From contig JBAIZL010000005.1 in assembly GCA_036971475.1 (NCBI GenBank), positions 164,315,386-164,379,385 of the forward strand: a stretch of 64,000 bases of DNA, read 5' to 3'. Positions 11,846 through 35,869 of this stretch are shown in pieces. Within the stretch, counting starts at the first letter, position 1; the number at the start of each line of letters is the position of its first letter. The DNA comes from Prosapia bicincta. Its lineage: Eukaryota; Arthropoda; Insecta; Hemiptera; Cercopidae. The notes beneath the pieces are model-generated. The model saw nothing but the letters and a program-made list of their open reading frames with translations. It was not told the DNA's origin and searched no databases. Both the position numbers and the translations under genes were made by a program.

Positions 11846-13468
11846 TCATGGTAAGGAAGAGGACTTATCTTGACGACGGAAAGTCCCTCGCGTGGTTCGT
11901 ACTGATACGACCCGCACAACACCATCCTTTCCTGGGAATGTATTTTCAATTCTTCCCAACTGCCAACGTAATGGTGGAGAGTGGGTATCTTGAAGGAGTA
12001 CCAAGTCACCTTTAGACACGTTTGGCGATTCCGTTGTCCATTTACTACGCTGTTGGAGAATGTGCAAATACTCAATCCTGTAATGTGTCCAGAAATGTTG
12101 GACGGCCTTTGAAATTAGTTGCCAGCGACTTAGACGATCCATGGGTAATTCTTGAAGGTCAAGTTCAGGTACTGCGGTCAGAGCAGAGCCGATAAGAAAG
12201 TGTGAGGGAGTTAAAACATCAAATTCATTAGCGTCTGTGGATAACGGAGATAATGGCCTGGAATTTAAAATTTCCTCAATTTTTGCACATAGTGTTGATA
12301 ATTCTTCAAAGGTCATTTCAAGCTGGTCCATTTAGCACTCTCTTGAGATGGTATTTTGTGGAACGTATTCCGGCCTCCCACAGACCTCCAAAGTGAGGAC
12401 CATCAGGTGGGTTGAAATTCCAAGAGATTCCTTTAGAGTTGCAATGTTCAGTTATCCTAGCTTTATTTTCACGCTCTTCGAAGTACTTGAATATGCCTGT
12501 CAGGTACTTGTTAGCTCCCACAAAGTTCGTTCCATTGTCGGAAAACATATAGTGGCAAAGACCTCGTCTACTGACAAATCTATCGAGTGCAGCCAAAAAT
12601 GCATCGGTTGAAAGATCCGAAACCACTTCGATTTGGACGGCATTTGTAGATAGACACACAAACAATCATATATATATGCCTTAAATATCTTAGCATTTCG
12701 TCGTCTAGATTCCTTAATTAGAATAGGACCGCCGAAATCCACTCCAGTAGATATGAACGGTCGTCCTTGACTTGTTCGTGAGGGTGGAAGATCTCCCATA
12801 CGAGGCTGTATGAACGTTGGCTTCATTTTATTACAGGTGAGACGTTTGGAGAGTGTAGACCTAATAGCACTGCGAATGCTCAGAACCCAATACTTCTGTT
12901 GAATAAATGATTGTAGTGTGCGTAGTTCAACATGTAAATAAGATTTGTGATAATGCTCGATTAAAGGTGTAGTCAAGCGGCTTAACTTGGGTAGTAGAAT
13001 AGGATGTCTAAAGTCTTGTGGCAAGGCAGCATTCCGAAGCCAACCCCCTACCCTAAGAACCCCTCGATTGTCCAAAAAAGGGTTCAGTTTCCTAAGGGCA
13101 TTCGATGTCTTGTCTCCACCTTTAAGTGAAATTAGATCATCATCAAAGTACCTTTTCTGTGTGTATTGAATCCAGAAATGTAGAGATGAACCTAACTCAG
13201 TATGAGATAATGAGCCTTTAACTTTAGATTGTGTATGACAGTTTGTTATAAATCGTTTGCATCAGGCGGTTACTCTTATTAACCTGGTAAACGAAGACAA
13301 TTTATCAATTAATTTTAAACTTGGTGTTTTCGTTTCAGCAACACAAATAGTATCAATATTCAACTTGATATCTGGTAATACATTCCTACTTGAGCAAGGT
13401 GCGTACCGCAGCGGCCATTCCTTTACCATAACATGGGTGATGTTATGAACAATGGGCCAAACCACCAA
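11846..13468 (-). pseudogene. BEL integrase, frameshifted
   Basis: Three overlapping frames (13075-12500, 12665-12318, 12331-11846) together cover an integrase. The N-terminal zinc-binding region has HYHKSYLHVELRTLQ and LTCNKMK. The DDE core shows GVDFGGPI for the first Asp, FSDNGTNFVGA for the second and LWEAGIRS for the Glu. The C-terminal BEL domain (DUF5641) has LTPSHFLIG, WQLISK, WQLGRIE and VVRVVSVRT. All three catalytic residues survive, but at least two frameshifts separate them. Confidence 0.9.
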
Positions 13469-15110
13469 AGCGAATGAGCTATAAGTTGACTAGGGAACAG
13501 ACCCCGAGAACTACAATCCGCTGGGTTTAGATTTGTTGACACATAATGCCAGCTGTTAGGATCTAATATCTCCAATATTTCTGTCACACGGTTAGCAACA
13601 AAGGTTTTGTGCAAATAAGGAGACGTTTTTAGCCAATTAATCACCACCATTGAATCAGTAAACGCAAATATACCTTCTATTTGCAAAACTTCACTTAAAC
13701 ATTTTTTAAGATAATCAAACATTCTTGAAAGTAATGCTTCACAAAGCTCCAACCGAGGAATCGAAAGTGTTTTAAGAGGTGCCACTTTTGACTTCCCAAT
13801 AATAAGATGAGACGTAGCTGGGTTGGTTGTACAGTCAATCAAATAAATTACAGCACTGTATCCTTTTTCAGAAGCATCGGAAAAACCTACAAGGTAGCAT
13901 GGGCCTGAACCCGGAGACACTGTAAACCGGCTTAAATTTATATTAGATAGAAGGTGTAGTTCCGAAGCAAAGTTTGCCCATTCCTTTTGAATGTTTGGGG
14001 GAACTTCATCATCCCAACTAAGCCCAAGTATCCAAAGTCTTTGACCCATGGTTTTGGCCAATATAATCACAGGGGATAGCCAACCGAGGGGATCAAATAT
14101 GCGTGAGATATGGGATAACATGACACGTTTTGTGTATATTAGGTTGATGGGAGTTATACTGTAAGAGAACATGTCTGATTTAGCAATCCATTGAAGACCT
14201 AAAATCTTGATGATGTGACTTCCATCTGAATCCAACGAAATATGAACTTCCTTGTGTTCGTCAGGTATAGCCTCAAGTAAGCTAGCGTAATTGCTGCTCC
14301 ATTTATGAAGACTGAATCCTCCCAATGCAAGAAGATTTAGAAGTTGATTTTGCAAATCTAATGCTTCTTGAACATTTGCTGCGCCTGTCAGAATATCGTC
14401 AATATAAATGTCCTCTTGAAAAACCTTGGCTGCAAGAGGGAACTTATCTCCTTCGTATATAGCAAGTTGTTTCAATGTTCGCAAAGTCAAATAAGGAACA
14501 GATGAAACACCATACGTAATTGTCATGAGTTCAAATTCCTGGATCGACTCGTTGGGGTTTTCCCGCCAGAAAATATGCTGATACTTTCGAACTTGTGAAC
14601 GGACTAATATTTGCCTGTACATCTTACAAACAACCGCAATTAAAACTACTGGATGCAATCGAAATTTTACTAAAACATCAGCAATATCATTTTGTAGCTT
14701 AGGTCCTGTCAACTGTATGTCATTTAGTGACCTATTATTTGTAGTCTTTATAGATGAATCGAACACTACACGAACCTTAGTGGATGAACTAGAATCTTTG
14801 ATAACGCAGTGATGAGGTATGAAATAGGGTTGTACTTAAGGCGAATTATTTGATACGAGACGCATGTATGCAAGGTTAACATATTCCCTCATAAAGGACT
14901 TATACTCTCTATACAGATTGGCATCACGCCCTAATCTTTTCTCCAGGTACTTGAACCTATTGGTTGCTTGGTCGTGTGACTGACCTTAGACGTTATCACT
15001 TTCTCTTATTGGAAGAGGAACAACATAACGACCTTCCATATCACGATAGTGTAATTCCTTAACACTCTCTTCACATTGCACATCATCTGGGTTGGGAGGT
15101 ATCATATGAG
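13423..15110 (-). pseudogene. BEL reverse transcriptase and RNase H
   Basis: The longest open part (14766-13423, 447 codons) starts within RT. It has SLNDIQLTGPKLQ, the active-site box YIDD (in FQEDIYIDDILTGA), and the Pao-type connection LGLQW. RNase H follows with PRLELCEALL, FTDSMVVINWL and NPADCSSRG. Upstream, 15110-14770 still encodes the RT N-terminus (KYLEKRLGR, YFIPHHCV, TKVRVVFD) but carries in-frame stops. The catalytic motifs are well preserved, so this part decayed late. Confidence 0.92.
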
Positions 15111-15126
15111 GAACTTTCTCTATCTC

Positions 15127-15450
15127 CTAGAAACGTCTTAAACTTCTGCCAATACTACTTGGACTTGAAATTAGCAAGCATGATGAATTAAGTGCAAGCT
15201 GAGGTTGCTTATCCTTCAACTTTCCTATAATAACCCAAATATACAAGATGCTATGAAGAGCGGAGGGGCAGCCATCCGCAGTACTAAGCTGTTCATAGAC
15301 CTCAGGAAATAAATCCGCAGCTATCAGAAAATCAATCTGAGAGGGTATGTGAAAACTGGGATCAGCCAAATATAGATGTTTGAACTTGGAGACGATGTGA
15401 GTGGGAATACGAACGCTAGGCATATGAGCAGTGATTTTTGAAAGTATCAC
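15127..15450 (-). pseudogene. BEL aspartic protease region, fragment
   Basis: The frame contains ITAHMPSVRIP, LYLADPSFHIPSQID and FLIAADLFPEV, the conserved segment at the end of the BEL/Pao protease (peptidase A17 / DUF1758) before RT. The upstream part that should carry the catalytic Asp is in the disrupted stretch 15450-15530. It lies in the expected place between gag and RT. Confidence 0.8.
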
Positions 15451-15528
15451 AGCCTCAGTATTTAGTTCAGGAGTTATGGAGTCTCAAGGCTTTAGTATAC
15501 ACTTGACAACTCCTTTAGTACCCCTCTA

Positions 15529-16802
15529 CTAGTACAACTCTAGCTGAGTATGTTCTAAATGAAGGTATGTGTGGTGTCGTTGGCCGCAAGTTAAACAATT
15601 TGTCTTGGACAGAAAACGAGACACGCTATGTGTACCTTTCAGACAATTAAAACATAGTTTATTGGCTTTAACTAAATCTTTACGTTGATCAGGGTGAGCC
15701 CCTACGTTGGAATTCAGGACATTTGAATACAGTATGAAGTAGTTTGCAGCATGGACAAAGTTTAGATGCATCAGTAGAGGAAGTGACCAAGACTCTATTT
15801 GAAAATGGAATAAGATTTTTAACAGCAGAACCTCTCTTTGAAGATGTAACAGTTTTCAGAGCAGGGTTTCTATTAACTTGCTTATGAGCTGGGTGTATAT
15901 CGTTATCTTGAGATATTTCTAATATACGTGCATGGTTTTGTAAGAATTTCACTAAATCATCAAACTTAGGTATTTCGGAATCAATGTTCTGTAATTCAAA
16001 CTGCTTGCATGTAGCAACTGGTAAATTTCTCAAAGCAATAGACATAAACAAAAAATCAGCAAGCTCTGGAATACCCAGTGCCTTAAGTGCAATAACAGGT
16101 TCATAAAATTTTCTTACAAAATAATTTAAAGTCGAAGCTGACTCATTATGCTGTGGAGTACAACTAAAGAGTGTGTTTAATAAGGATATTCCTAGCACAT
16201 GCTTGTTTTGACATTTGTCTACTAAGGATTTCCAAACAATGCAATAATTCTTCTATGATATAGGAAGGCTGCGAGCAATGCTCAACGCAGAACCAGAAAG
16301 TGCAGAGTAATTAGTGTTACTTTTCAATGTCACGGAGTGACGTATTTTCATGTATGAGAACGCGAAAATTATCGTAAAATGGTGCCCATTCATTGTAAGA
16401 TCCGTCAAACTTTGGCAAGGCAATTTCTGGTAAACGAAGCCTACTAGAAGTTTTATCCTTACTCCTACTGTCAACAGAGGATTGTTCCACAGAACTGATT
16501 CTATTATAGACTACTTGCATTTTAAAATACAACTCGTCAAATGCTTCGGCTGTTTGAACAGTTTCGTATTGTTTTTCGGGATCAATTTGTAATGACGTTG
16601 TTATTATTTCCTCTTGAACGGCTTCAAATTGTGTATATGAGTCGCCTATATTATTATATGTAGCTTTAAATTGTTCTAACTTAGTTAGATCTGAGATTTC
16701 TTTAGAAAGATCATACAGATTTTGGATACGGCGATATAGCTTTTCTCTCCTAGCTATTAGTAATTTTAAATGTTTTTCTAGTTTATTCATAATTATATAC
16801 AA
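15529..16802 (-). pseudogene. BEL gag, broken into three frames
   Basis: The first part (16802-16317) begins close to the 5' LTR, with an ATG at 16790 giving MNKLEKHLKL. It has a coiled N-terminal half and then LPEIALPKFDG followed by W..F.D.F..LIHEN.SL, the signature of BEL gag (DUF1759). The second part (16198-15689) is the capsid-like helical region. The third (15771-15529) is a zinc-knuckle region with CFNCLKGTHS and CLTCGQRHHTYLH, in which one expected Cys is Phe (SRFLS). The reading frame changes between the parts, so no intact gag can be made. Confidence 0.9.
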
Positions 16803-17129
16803 ATTACAGCATAGAAAATATTAAAGTTTTCTTTAAATAATTCATAAGTAGACTTGAACATTTAAAGCGAATAGGCCTAAGCTTTGCTATAATAGAATGC
16901 GGCTTTCGCCTAAACAAACATTGCAAAGATTAGATTATTAACTAACCTACTGTGGACTGTATTAAGCTTTATAATGTACAGTTTTATAACTTAATGTAGC
17001 GTTATAACTTAAGAAAACAAAAAAACATATAAATTTTAAATATTCGAATATATTTTGAAGCAGTATTTCAACAAATTATAAACACATTTCAAAACTTGAA
17101 CACCTTTAAAAACACTCACGGACAGGTTT

Positions 17130-17151
17130 ATCCGGCCTGGGAGAACCAAAA
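17130..17151 (-). other. Probable primer-binding site
   Basis: Just inside the 5' LTR the element strand reads TTTTGGTTCTCCCAGG, so a TGG start lies three bases after the LTR end. I could not match it with confidence to a specific tRNA 3' end. Confidence 0.45.
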
Positions 17152-17504
17152 TGTTTGTGCAATAATTAAGTAAAAGTTACTCACAAACTGTTGCTATAAT
17201 TATATTAACGAAATAATAGTATTTGACGCTAATATACCCCAAAATAGAATGTAGGATGCTAAGGCAAGGCTAGCTATGAAATCTAAAATAGTTAGTGGGA
17301 AAGTTCACTTACTTGTAGGCGGTTGTCTGTCACAACTATAACTGGTGGTAGTACTACGTTCGGCCGCAAGATGAGTAGAGACAGCGCCTACCAATCGTAG
17401 TAAAAATGTAGATAAAAAAATGAATTATAATAGAAATAATTGTTTCTCACTCACAATGTTGTATTTGAGGAAAAACGAGGAAATAGGAAAGGATTTACCC
17501 AACA
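17152..17504 (-). repeat. 5' LTR of the BEL element
   Basis: 353 bp, retaining TG and CA ends as read on the plus strand. It is flanked outside by GAGAG (17505-17509). Confidence 0.95.
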
Positions 17505-17509
17505 GAGAG

Positions 17510-17878
17510 AATCAAAATACTAATTGCTAACATATTTTCAAAAGATACATTTTCTCATAAAGTGTGTTGTTAAATAAAAATTATTTTAGTTATAATTTCA
17601 ACTAATTTAGAATCTGTTCCCTTTGGATATTATTAATCAAAATGATTTTCTCAAAGTTTATAAAATAGTCTTTCCAAAAAATATGTTTACTATGTAACAG
17701 CCTTTGGTCGCTCAAGCCGTGGATCTTCTTTCGATCACTGCAGCCTTTACTTTTAATAACAGAATGTGTACTATTGGTAAATAGCTAAATAAGGAAAATG
17801 ACAAAATTTGTGGAAATCTAAAAATAACTTAATTTTAATAGAAGGGGTAAATAAAAAGTCTTTTATTTTATACAGAAA
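17510..17878. other. Short gap between BEL element and micro-exon gene
   Basis: AT-rich; nothing recognised. Confidence 0.5.
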
Positions 17879-17884
17879 TTTATT
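17879..17884 (-). terminator. Candidate polyadenylation signal of the micro-exon gene
   Basis: AATAAA on the minus strand, about 75 nt after the TAA at 17960-17962. A second AATAAA lies slightly further down at 17862-17867. Confidence 0.5.
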
Positions 17885-17959
17885 TAAAAGTACTATAAAT
17901 TTTTGTCATATTCTGGGACTCATCGCCGGGTGTGTCAAATCCAAGTGTCAATCCGTGTG

Positions 17960-30350
<12,391 letters not shown>

Positions 30351-30959
30351 TTTGACAGTTAAGAAATGAAAACTGAATCCATAGAAACGGTAAGGCGAAT
30401 TTTCTATTGTTACTTATATTAATTTTTTCAAAGATTTTTATAGATCAAATCTTATAAGTGTGATCTAAGTAAAGTATAAATAAAGTTTTAAAGGATTTCC
30501 AGTCCCGAGAAACTAAGCGACACCTATGTTTACTCTCCCCTCGTCCTCGGCCTTTTGGCAAGGCCCACAGCCCCAAGTGCCAGCTTAAAAAATTCAGGTA
30601 GATGAGACCTAGATTCTCTCGGATTACCAAAAACTCGTATAATACGTAAATACATTCCTCTACAATAGAAAAATAGGGGCTTTAATGACTATACACTATA
30701 TTTAGGAATGCACAAAACACGTATATAGAACTGTATTGATTATAGTACTTACATAAGTATAATGTTGCTTTGGAATATATTGTTTATCACGGTTGATACA
30801 TTTATTATGTGTTTTCTATACTTACAGAACGTCCTTGTTCTTCGTTACTTAGACGTCTTAACAGAAGCACATCTGTTGGCGAGGTGTCTTCGTCAGTTCT
30901 ACGTTACTCTTAGTTACTTCATCATTATTAATTTACCCTTCTTGTATTGTCTAGGTCGG
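30351..30959. other. Upstream flank of the candidate first exon
   Basis: Contains the possible promoter of the micro-exon gene (an initiator-like TCAGTT at 30371-30376 on the minus strand) and a GC-richer patch at 30500-30600 of unknown origin. No gene recognised. Confidence 0.4.
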
Positions 30960-31370
30960 TCCTTAGTTTTAATTCTCGTCATCACTGCTATCAGTAGCTT
31001 CTTGTACCATTAAAATAGTCATGACACGTGTTACTGTTACTTACGTTCGTCCTTACTCATCCATTGACATGTCCATATCATCGACATTTACACAACCTGG
31101 AAGTTTGTTGATAACAAATGTTAAAACTGTTTCTTCTTGTAGATCAAAAACACGATCAATAACGCAATCAACAGGTTTCCTTTATCTCCGGACTTTATTA
31201 CATTTCTCACTTAACGTTTTTTCTTTTTATTCGTCCCATGATTCGGCTATCCAGTACACAACTTCATTAACAGTTTCTCGGGACTGAAGATCCTTTAAAA
31301 CTTTATCTATTAAACCTGATTTCCATCACACTTTTAAAGGCTTTGGATTTGCAAAATGATAGAGATATCT
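30960..31370 (-). pseudogene. pogo/Tigger-like transposase tail, decayed
   Basis: On the minus strand the frames around 31330-31231 read GLIDKVLKDLQSRETV then VVYWIAESWDE before a stop, and those around 31175-31060 read VIDRVFDLQEETV and NKLPGCVNVDD. This resembles the region after the DDE domain in pogo/Tigger (CENP-B-related) transposases. Several stops interrupt it. No terminal repeats were found, and the LINE at 31383 abuts it. Confidence 0.45.
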
Positions 31371-31391
31371 TAGGCTTTCTTTTTGGCATGT

Positions 31392-32708
31392 TTACATCAG
31401 CTTGTAGCCTCGGTAATTAGGTGCACCCGTTATGATCCTTAACGCTGTGTTCTGCACGATGTCCAATTTACTGAGGGTGTTACGGTTGCTTGTGATGGTC
31501 ACTTCACTTCCGTAGTCAAGGACAGGTCTGATGTATGACTTACAGGTAGTTATTAGGACATCCTGGCTGGCACCCCAAGCTGCAGCTGTCAGTCTTTTTA
31601 ATATTTTAGTTCTTTTTGTTGCTTTTTCCGCGCACTGTTCGACATGAGGACCCCATGTCAGTCGTCTATCAAGTACTACAACCAGATATTTGGAGAGACT
31701 ACTTTCTTCCAACGGATCGCTTTTGTAAGACAAAGAGATGCGTGGAACTTTGGTGGAAAGCGTGAACAGTTGAAAAGTGGTTTTTGTGTAGTTAACCGCC
31801 ATCGAATTATAACTGGTCCACATTTCCAACTTTCTGAGAGCCTCATTTAATGCTGTTTCAAGCGCTAGGATACGGCTGCTCGTTGCCAACATAAGTAAGT
31901 CATCCGAATTTAATAGTGCCTTGATTCCTGTCACTTCCTTTACGGCGTCAAGTACGTCATCAATCATGATGTTAAACAGCGTGCAGCTAAGCACAGCTGT
32001 TTGAGCAAGGCCTTGTTTTTGAATACGAAATCTCGACTTTCGGTTGCTGTATTGCACTCGAAATATTCTTTGTGACAGCGACGATTTGAGCTACCTAAAA
32101 AGGTTTCCGGATATGCCATTTGTTGCCAATTTGTATAATAGCATTGGTCTCCACGCGGTATCGTATGCGGCCTTGAAATCCACTAGTACCGCCAGAGTAG
32201 ACATCCTTTTGTGGTATCCATCTTTGACGTGTTGTGTAAAATTCATTACATGATCCATAGTACTACGGTGTCTTCGAAACCCGGCTTGAGCATAGTCTAG
32301 CACGCCTTTTTGTACGATGTACGGATTAAGTAGGTGGACCACTACCTTTTCTGCCACTTTACAGCTGGCGCTGGTTAGCGATATAGGCCTGTAACTTTCG
32401 GATTGATCAGGGGGTTTATCCTTTTTCAGAACAGGTAATATTTCGGCTTTTCTCCATTGCTGAGGTACATAATGTTTCCAGGTCAGGTTCACCAAGGCTA
32501 TAAAGGTTTTCTTGGCTTCGTCACCCAAGTTGACAATGAATTCCGGATATATCTCATCAATACCTGCAGCTTTTTTAAGTTTGGTTTGTGCTAAAGCCGA
32601 TTCCAGTTCCGTGATTGTAAAAGGTGATGTGAAGAGTTCGTGTGTCTTCTCTTCGAGGCAAGATGGTATTGACGTTTTACGCAGGGTCTTAGTGACGGTT
32701 GTACCCAC
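31392..32708 (-). pseudogene. LINE reverse transcriptase in two frames
   Basis: The first frame (32708-32091) has KAAGIDEIYPEF, QQWRKAEILPVLKK, YRPISLTS, QAGFRRHRST and LVDFKAAYDT (catalytic Asp present). The second frame (32057-31392) should carry the YADD box but reads LNSDDLLM, and PQGSVLSP is degraded to AQTAVLSC. The thumb region follows with YLVVVLDRRLTWGPHV and RPVLDYGSEV. A frameshift separates the two. Confidence 0.9.
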
Positions 32709-33059
32709 ACTTGTGCAAGTGATTTTGGCGTAATGCTTACTTAGTGCATCTGCAGCTTCGTAGGGGTCTGCGAAGGATTTACCTGAGTACTATATAGGCT
32801 GTCGAATTTTTTTGGGGGCTTGGTTATTTAGCCGAGATATATATAGCGATGCGATTTGGTGCCATCTTTCCGGTAGTCCAAATTAGCAATAAAAGATTTG
32901 AAGGCCAATCTTTTGGATGTCTTTACTTTGTGGTGTAATTCAGCTTCGTGTTTTCTAAGGCATCTCAAATCTTGTTGAGCTTTTGTTCATTCGGCTATTT
33001 TACGTGATCGATTGCGTTTTCTTTAACGAGGTTAGCGTTGAATTCCAGTAGGTCTATAC

Positions 33060-33742
33060 TCTTTTACTTGCCCTCTGGGTACACATTTAAGAGCGCATTC
33101 GATAGTTATTTGATTAATAAGGCGGGTAGCTTTCTCGGGTATTTCTGGAAGCGCTAAATTACCCAGAGCCGCATCTGTAACTTTTCGATATTTGCTCCAG
33201 TCAGCATCCTTAAACTTCCATCTGAGAGCTCGGGTAATTATGTATTCGCTTTTATTTGTCTCTATGGTTATGAATATAGCTCTGTGGCCACAACCGCCTG
33301 CATCCTCCAGTAGTTTTGCATTGGTTCTGTCAGCAATATTTAGATGGGTTATTACTAAGTCCTGTCTTGATAAATTTCCAGTAGGCCTATATGATAAGAA
33401 TGTTGGAGGGGTGTCTATGACTTGGAGTTGATTATTATCGATTAATTCTTGGGTTGTCTTTCCAGCCGGTGATAAATGTGTGTAGCCTCATTTCGGTGAC
33501 GGACTGTTAAAATCCCCAATAATTATGCTATTAGGTTGGATGGTTCTCTCTATTTCTTCAAAAGATGTTTCTGTAGCTGCTCCTGCTTCATCTATATAGT
33601 AAACAACCACGTCGGCATGGTAGACGTTTCGTTTGAATTGTACAAACTTAACATTGTTAAGGCCTCCTGCATTCCAGAAGATGATGCGAAGAGTAGTGTC
33701 GGAGCCCTGAAAAGGGCCATTTTGGGTAAGGTTCATAGTCAT
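33060..33742 (-). pseudogene. LINE endonuclease, internally deleted
   Basis: Starts with LRIIFWNAGGLNN, the conserved first strand of the APE-type endonuclease. It then jumps to IIIGDFNSPSPK (the GDFN motif) after far fewer residues than usual, so the catalytic middle is deleted. Downstream, GCGHRAIFI stands where SDH.PI is expected, with the Asp lost. Confidence 0.8.
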
Positions 33743-33745
33743 TCT

Positions 33746-34069
33746 GATCAGCGTGTTTAGAGGCGAACCTTTGGTTGATTGTTTAGATTACGTAGGGGGC
33801 ACCACAAGCAGGCGATCAACATCACCCCCCCCCCAGATTAGAAGAAACTAGTCTTATTTTCCGTTAGAAGCATTTCAAGGAAAAATATGAATTCGTTTTA
33901 ATTTCTATATTTCAACATTTTTTGCCATCTATTAGGCTGGCTCGATTTTAGAACTAAATTTATGTTATAAAGACTAAATTTACGAATACGTCATAAGACT
34001 GAAACAAACTGACATATTTTATATACAATTTTTATAAACATTGTAGCAAAATAGAGTTTAACATTTATA
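33746..34069. other. Flank of the LINE, no gene
   Basis: Contains a C-run near 33825. No feature recognised. Confidence 0.4.
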
Positions 34070-34580
34070 ATTGCAAGGTGTCGTATTTATTGAAGCTTTC
34101 CAGAACGATAGATATATATGTTACTCTTACTCCACCAAGGTGACAACTCTAATAAAACGCCATGCAGGTCAGAAGAGTGTAGTCAATTCCAGCAATGTGT
34201 CTTTTTTTATGGAAGTCAACAAGAGCGCTACAGATTTATTACCATTCTTTAGCCTACGTTCAATTTCTGTTATAGAACGCAGTACCCCCCCCCCCCCCCA
34301 GTTGAGTATCACACGTGCATGCTAGATGTCGTCATTGTGGAAGTGATCCAGTGCGCTACAGATTTATTACTCATTCTCCGCCAACGTGACAAATCTCCCA
34401 TATAAAGCGGTTACTCCCTCTAGAGTTTCCAGGAATTGTGGTCGTTATGGAAACATCCAGAGGCTACAGATATATACCTCTTACTGCGACCACTTGACAA
34501 TTCTTCCATTGAACGCAGTACCATCCAGTTGAGTATTCCACGTCCATGCAAGAGGTCGTCATTATGGAAGTTATCCAGAA

Positions 34581-34646
<66 letters not shown>

Positions 34647-34830
34647 TTTTACACCACCAAGGTGACAACTCTATCGTAGATAGAACACCGTGTCGGCCAG
34701 ATGAGTCTGGTCAGTTCTAAAAGAAGAACATCTTTACAGAAATGATCCAGTACGCCACAAATTTATTTTTCATTCTCCGCCGCCCATTAGAGTATCGCCC
34801 GTCTTTCTTAATTGTTACTACTAAGCAGCT
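34070..34830. repeat. Degenerate tandem repeats of ~125 bp
   Basis: Recurring text GTCGTCATTATGGAAGT.ATCCAG, GCTACAGATTTATTACTC, ACCAAGGTGACAACTCT and GAACGCAGTACC appears about five or six times with substitutions. One unit has expanded into (AT)n at 34587-34644 and another into a C-run near 34286. Confidence 0.7.
34587..34644. repeat. (AT)n microsatellite
   Basis: About 29 uninterrupted AT units inside one copy of the ~125-bp repeat. Confidence 0.95.
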
Positions 34831-35869
34831 GATCCCAGCAAAGAGTGTTAATAGATGTTTGTATTTTTCAGTAAGTAGTTTTTATTGATAATAGGCTCTT
34901 GGTATTAAGCTACTAAACAATCTTCTTTTCAAGAGAGATATTGTGTTGTTAAAAAGGCAATGCAATATATAAAAATCCGTTATTATTGCGAACAGAAGGT
35001 TTTAATTGTCAACAGAAAAATATTAATTATAAAAGATAGTAATATTGTTAATAGTCAGCTGTTGATGCTCTTAGTCTCTTTACTATTAAGAATGCTGCAT
35101 AGAAGGTAAGTACATACACTGACTTGCTGTGTACACTCGTGCAAAATGTATTACCTCCAATATGGAGCCCAACTTCCCAAAGCAACGAGACAAGTTATTT
35201 ACAACTTTGGAGTGTAATGTAAAACTTTAGTTTGTTTCTCTCAGTTCATAAACACAGAGAATAATGTCAACATTATATCGATCTTGTATTTATGTTGAGA
35301 AAATATAAAGATGTAATATTACATATCGAAAAAAAGTGAACGCTGTGTTACGGGTGATTATATGAAAAATTTTATATTACAAAAGACTATCTAACTTGTT
35401 TACTATTTATTTACTATTTTTCCATTTATTTTTTTGTTAGATTCTAAGTGCATTGTTTGTTTTATTCAAAACTTTTCTTAATAATAGTTTTGGTATATTG
35501 CTCATCGACCACCTAAAGCTTAATCTTCACCAATGCTCGTCTTCTCTCCATAACAAATTTGTTTTACGCAGATTTATATTTCTGTTACACAAACTAACCT
35601 CTAGAATGTTTTCTAATAAAGACAATTTTGGAAAACTAAACAAAGATGAAGAGTTGAATAAACGTCTTTAAAACTTAAACGGATGAGAAAAATTGTACGA
35701 TTTTGGAAAATATGAAGCAGTCAAATACAGAATATTGTTGTTTAGGTGACCAGACCAAATCCAACAGTAGTCTTCTGACTAGTTTTATTTGCGTAATGAT
35801 TCCCCATGGATTCCAAAATACGTCATCACACAGCTGATACGACAGGATATGTGCATATCAACTAAAAAA
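34831..35869. other. AT-rich gap
   Basis: No supported gene. A short plus-strand frame starting MLLVSLLLRM at 35065 runs into a consensus GTAAGT at 35106, but no partner exon was found. Confidence 0.45.

Larger units (their letters stand above)
11377..17504 (-). mobile_element. BEL/Pao LTR retrotransposon, full length but inactivated
   Basis: A 6.1-kb element read on the minus strand. The LTRs are 11377-11723 and 17152-17504 and are closely similar with a few indels. They start TGTTGGG and end in CA on the element strand. GAGAG flanks both sides (11372-11376 and 17505-17509), a 5-bp duplication as usual for BEL/Pao. Internal domains occur in the standard order gag (16.8-15.5 kb), aspartic protease (15.45-15.1), RT and RNase H (15.1-13.4), integrase (13.4-11.85). 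The coding region is broken into several frames by frameshifts and stops, so this copy cannot make a full polyprotein. No envelope-like frame is seen. Confidence 0.95.
31383..33745 (-). mobile_element. Decayed Jockey-like LINE (endonuclease and RT)
   Basis: Minus-strand order is endonuclease (33742 to about 33060), a linker with several stops, RT (32708-32091 and 32057-31392). The 3' end is missing: the frame stops soon after LRIITGAPNYRG, where related elements continue. The element is interrupted by frameshifts and stops throughout and is not mobile. Confidence 0.88.

Noticed and set aside
34286..34720. Tyr/Ile-repeat peptides around the (AT)n run
   Set aside because: Microsatellite translation within degenerate tandem repeats.
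35065..35106. Plus-strand signal-peptide first exon (MLLVSLLLRM then GTAAGT)
   Set aside because: No phase-compatible partner exon could be found downstream.
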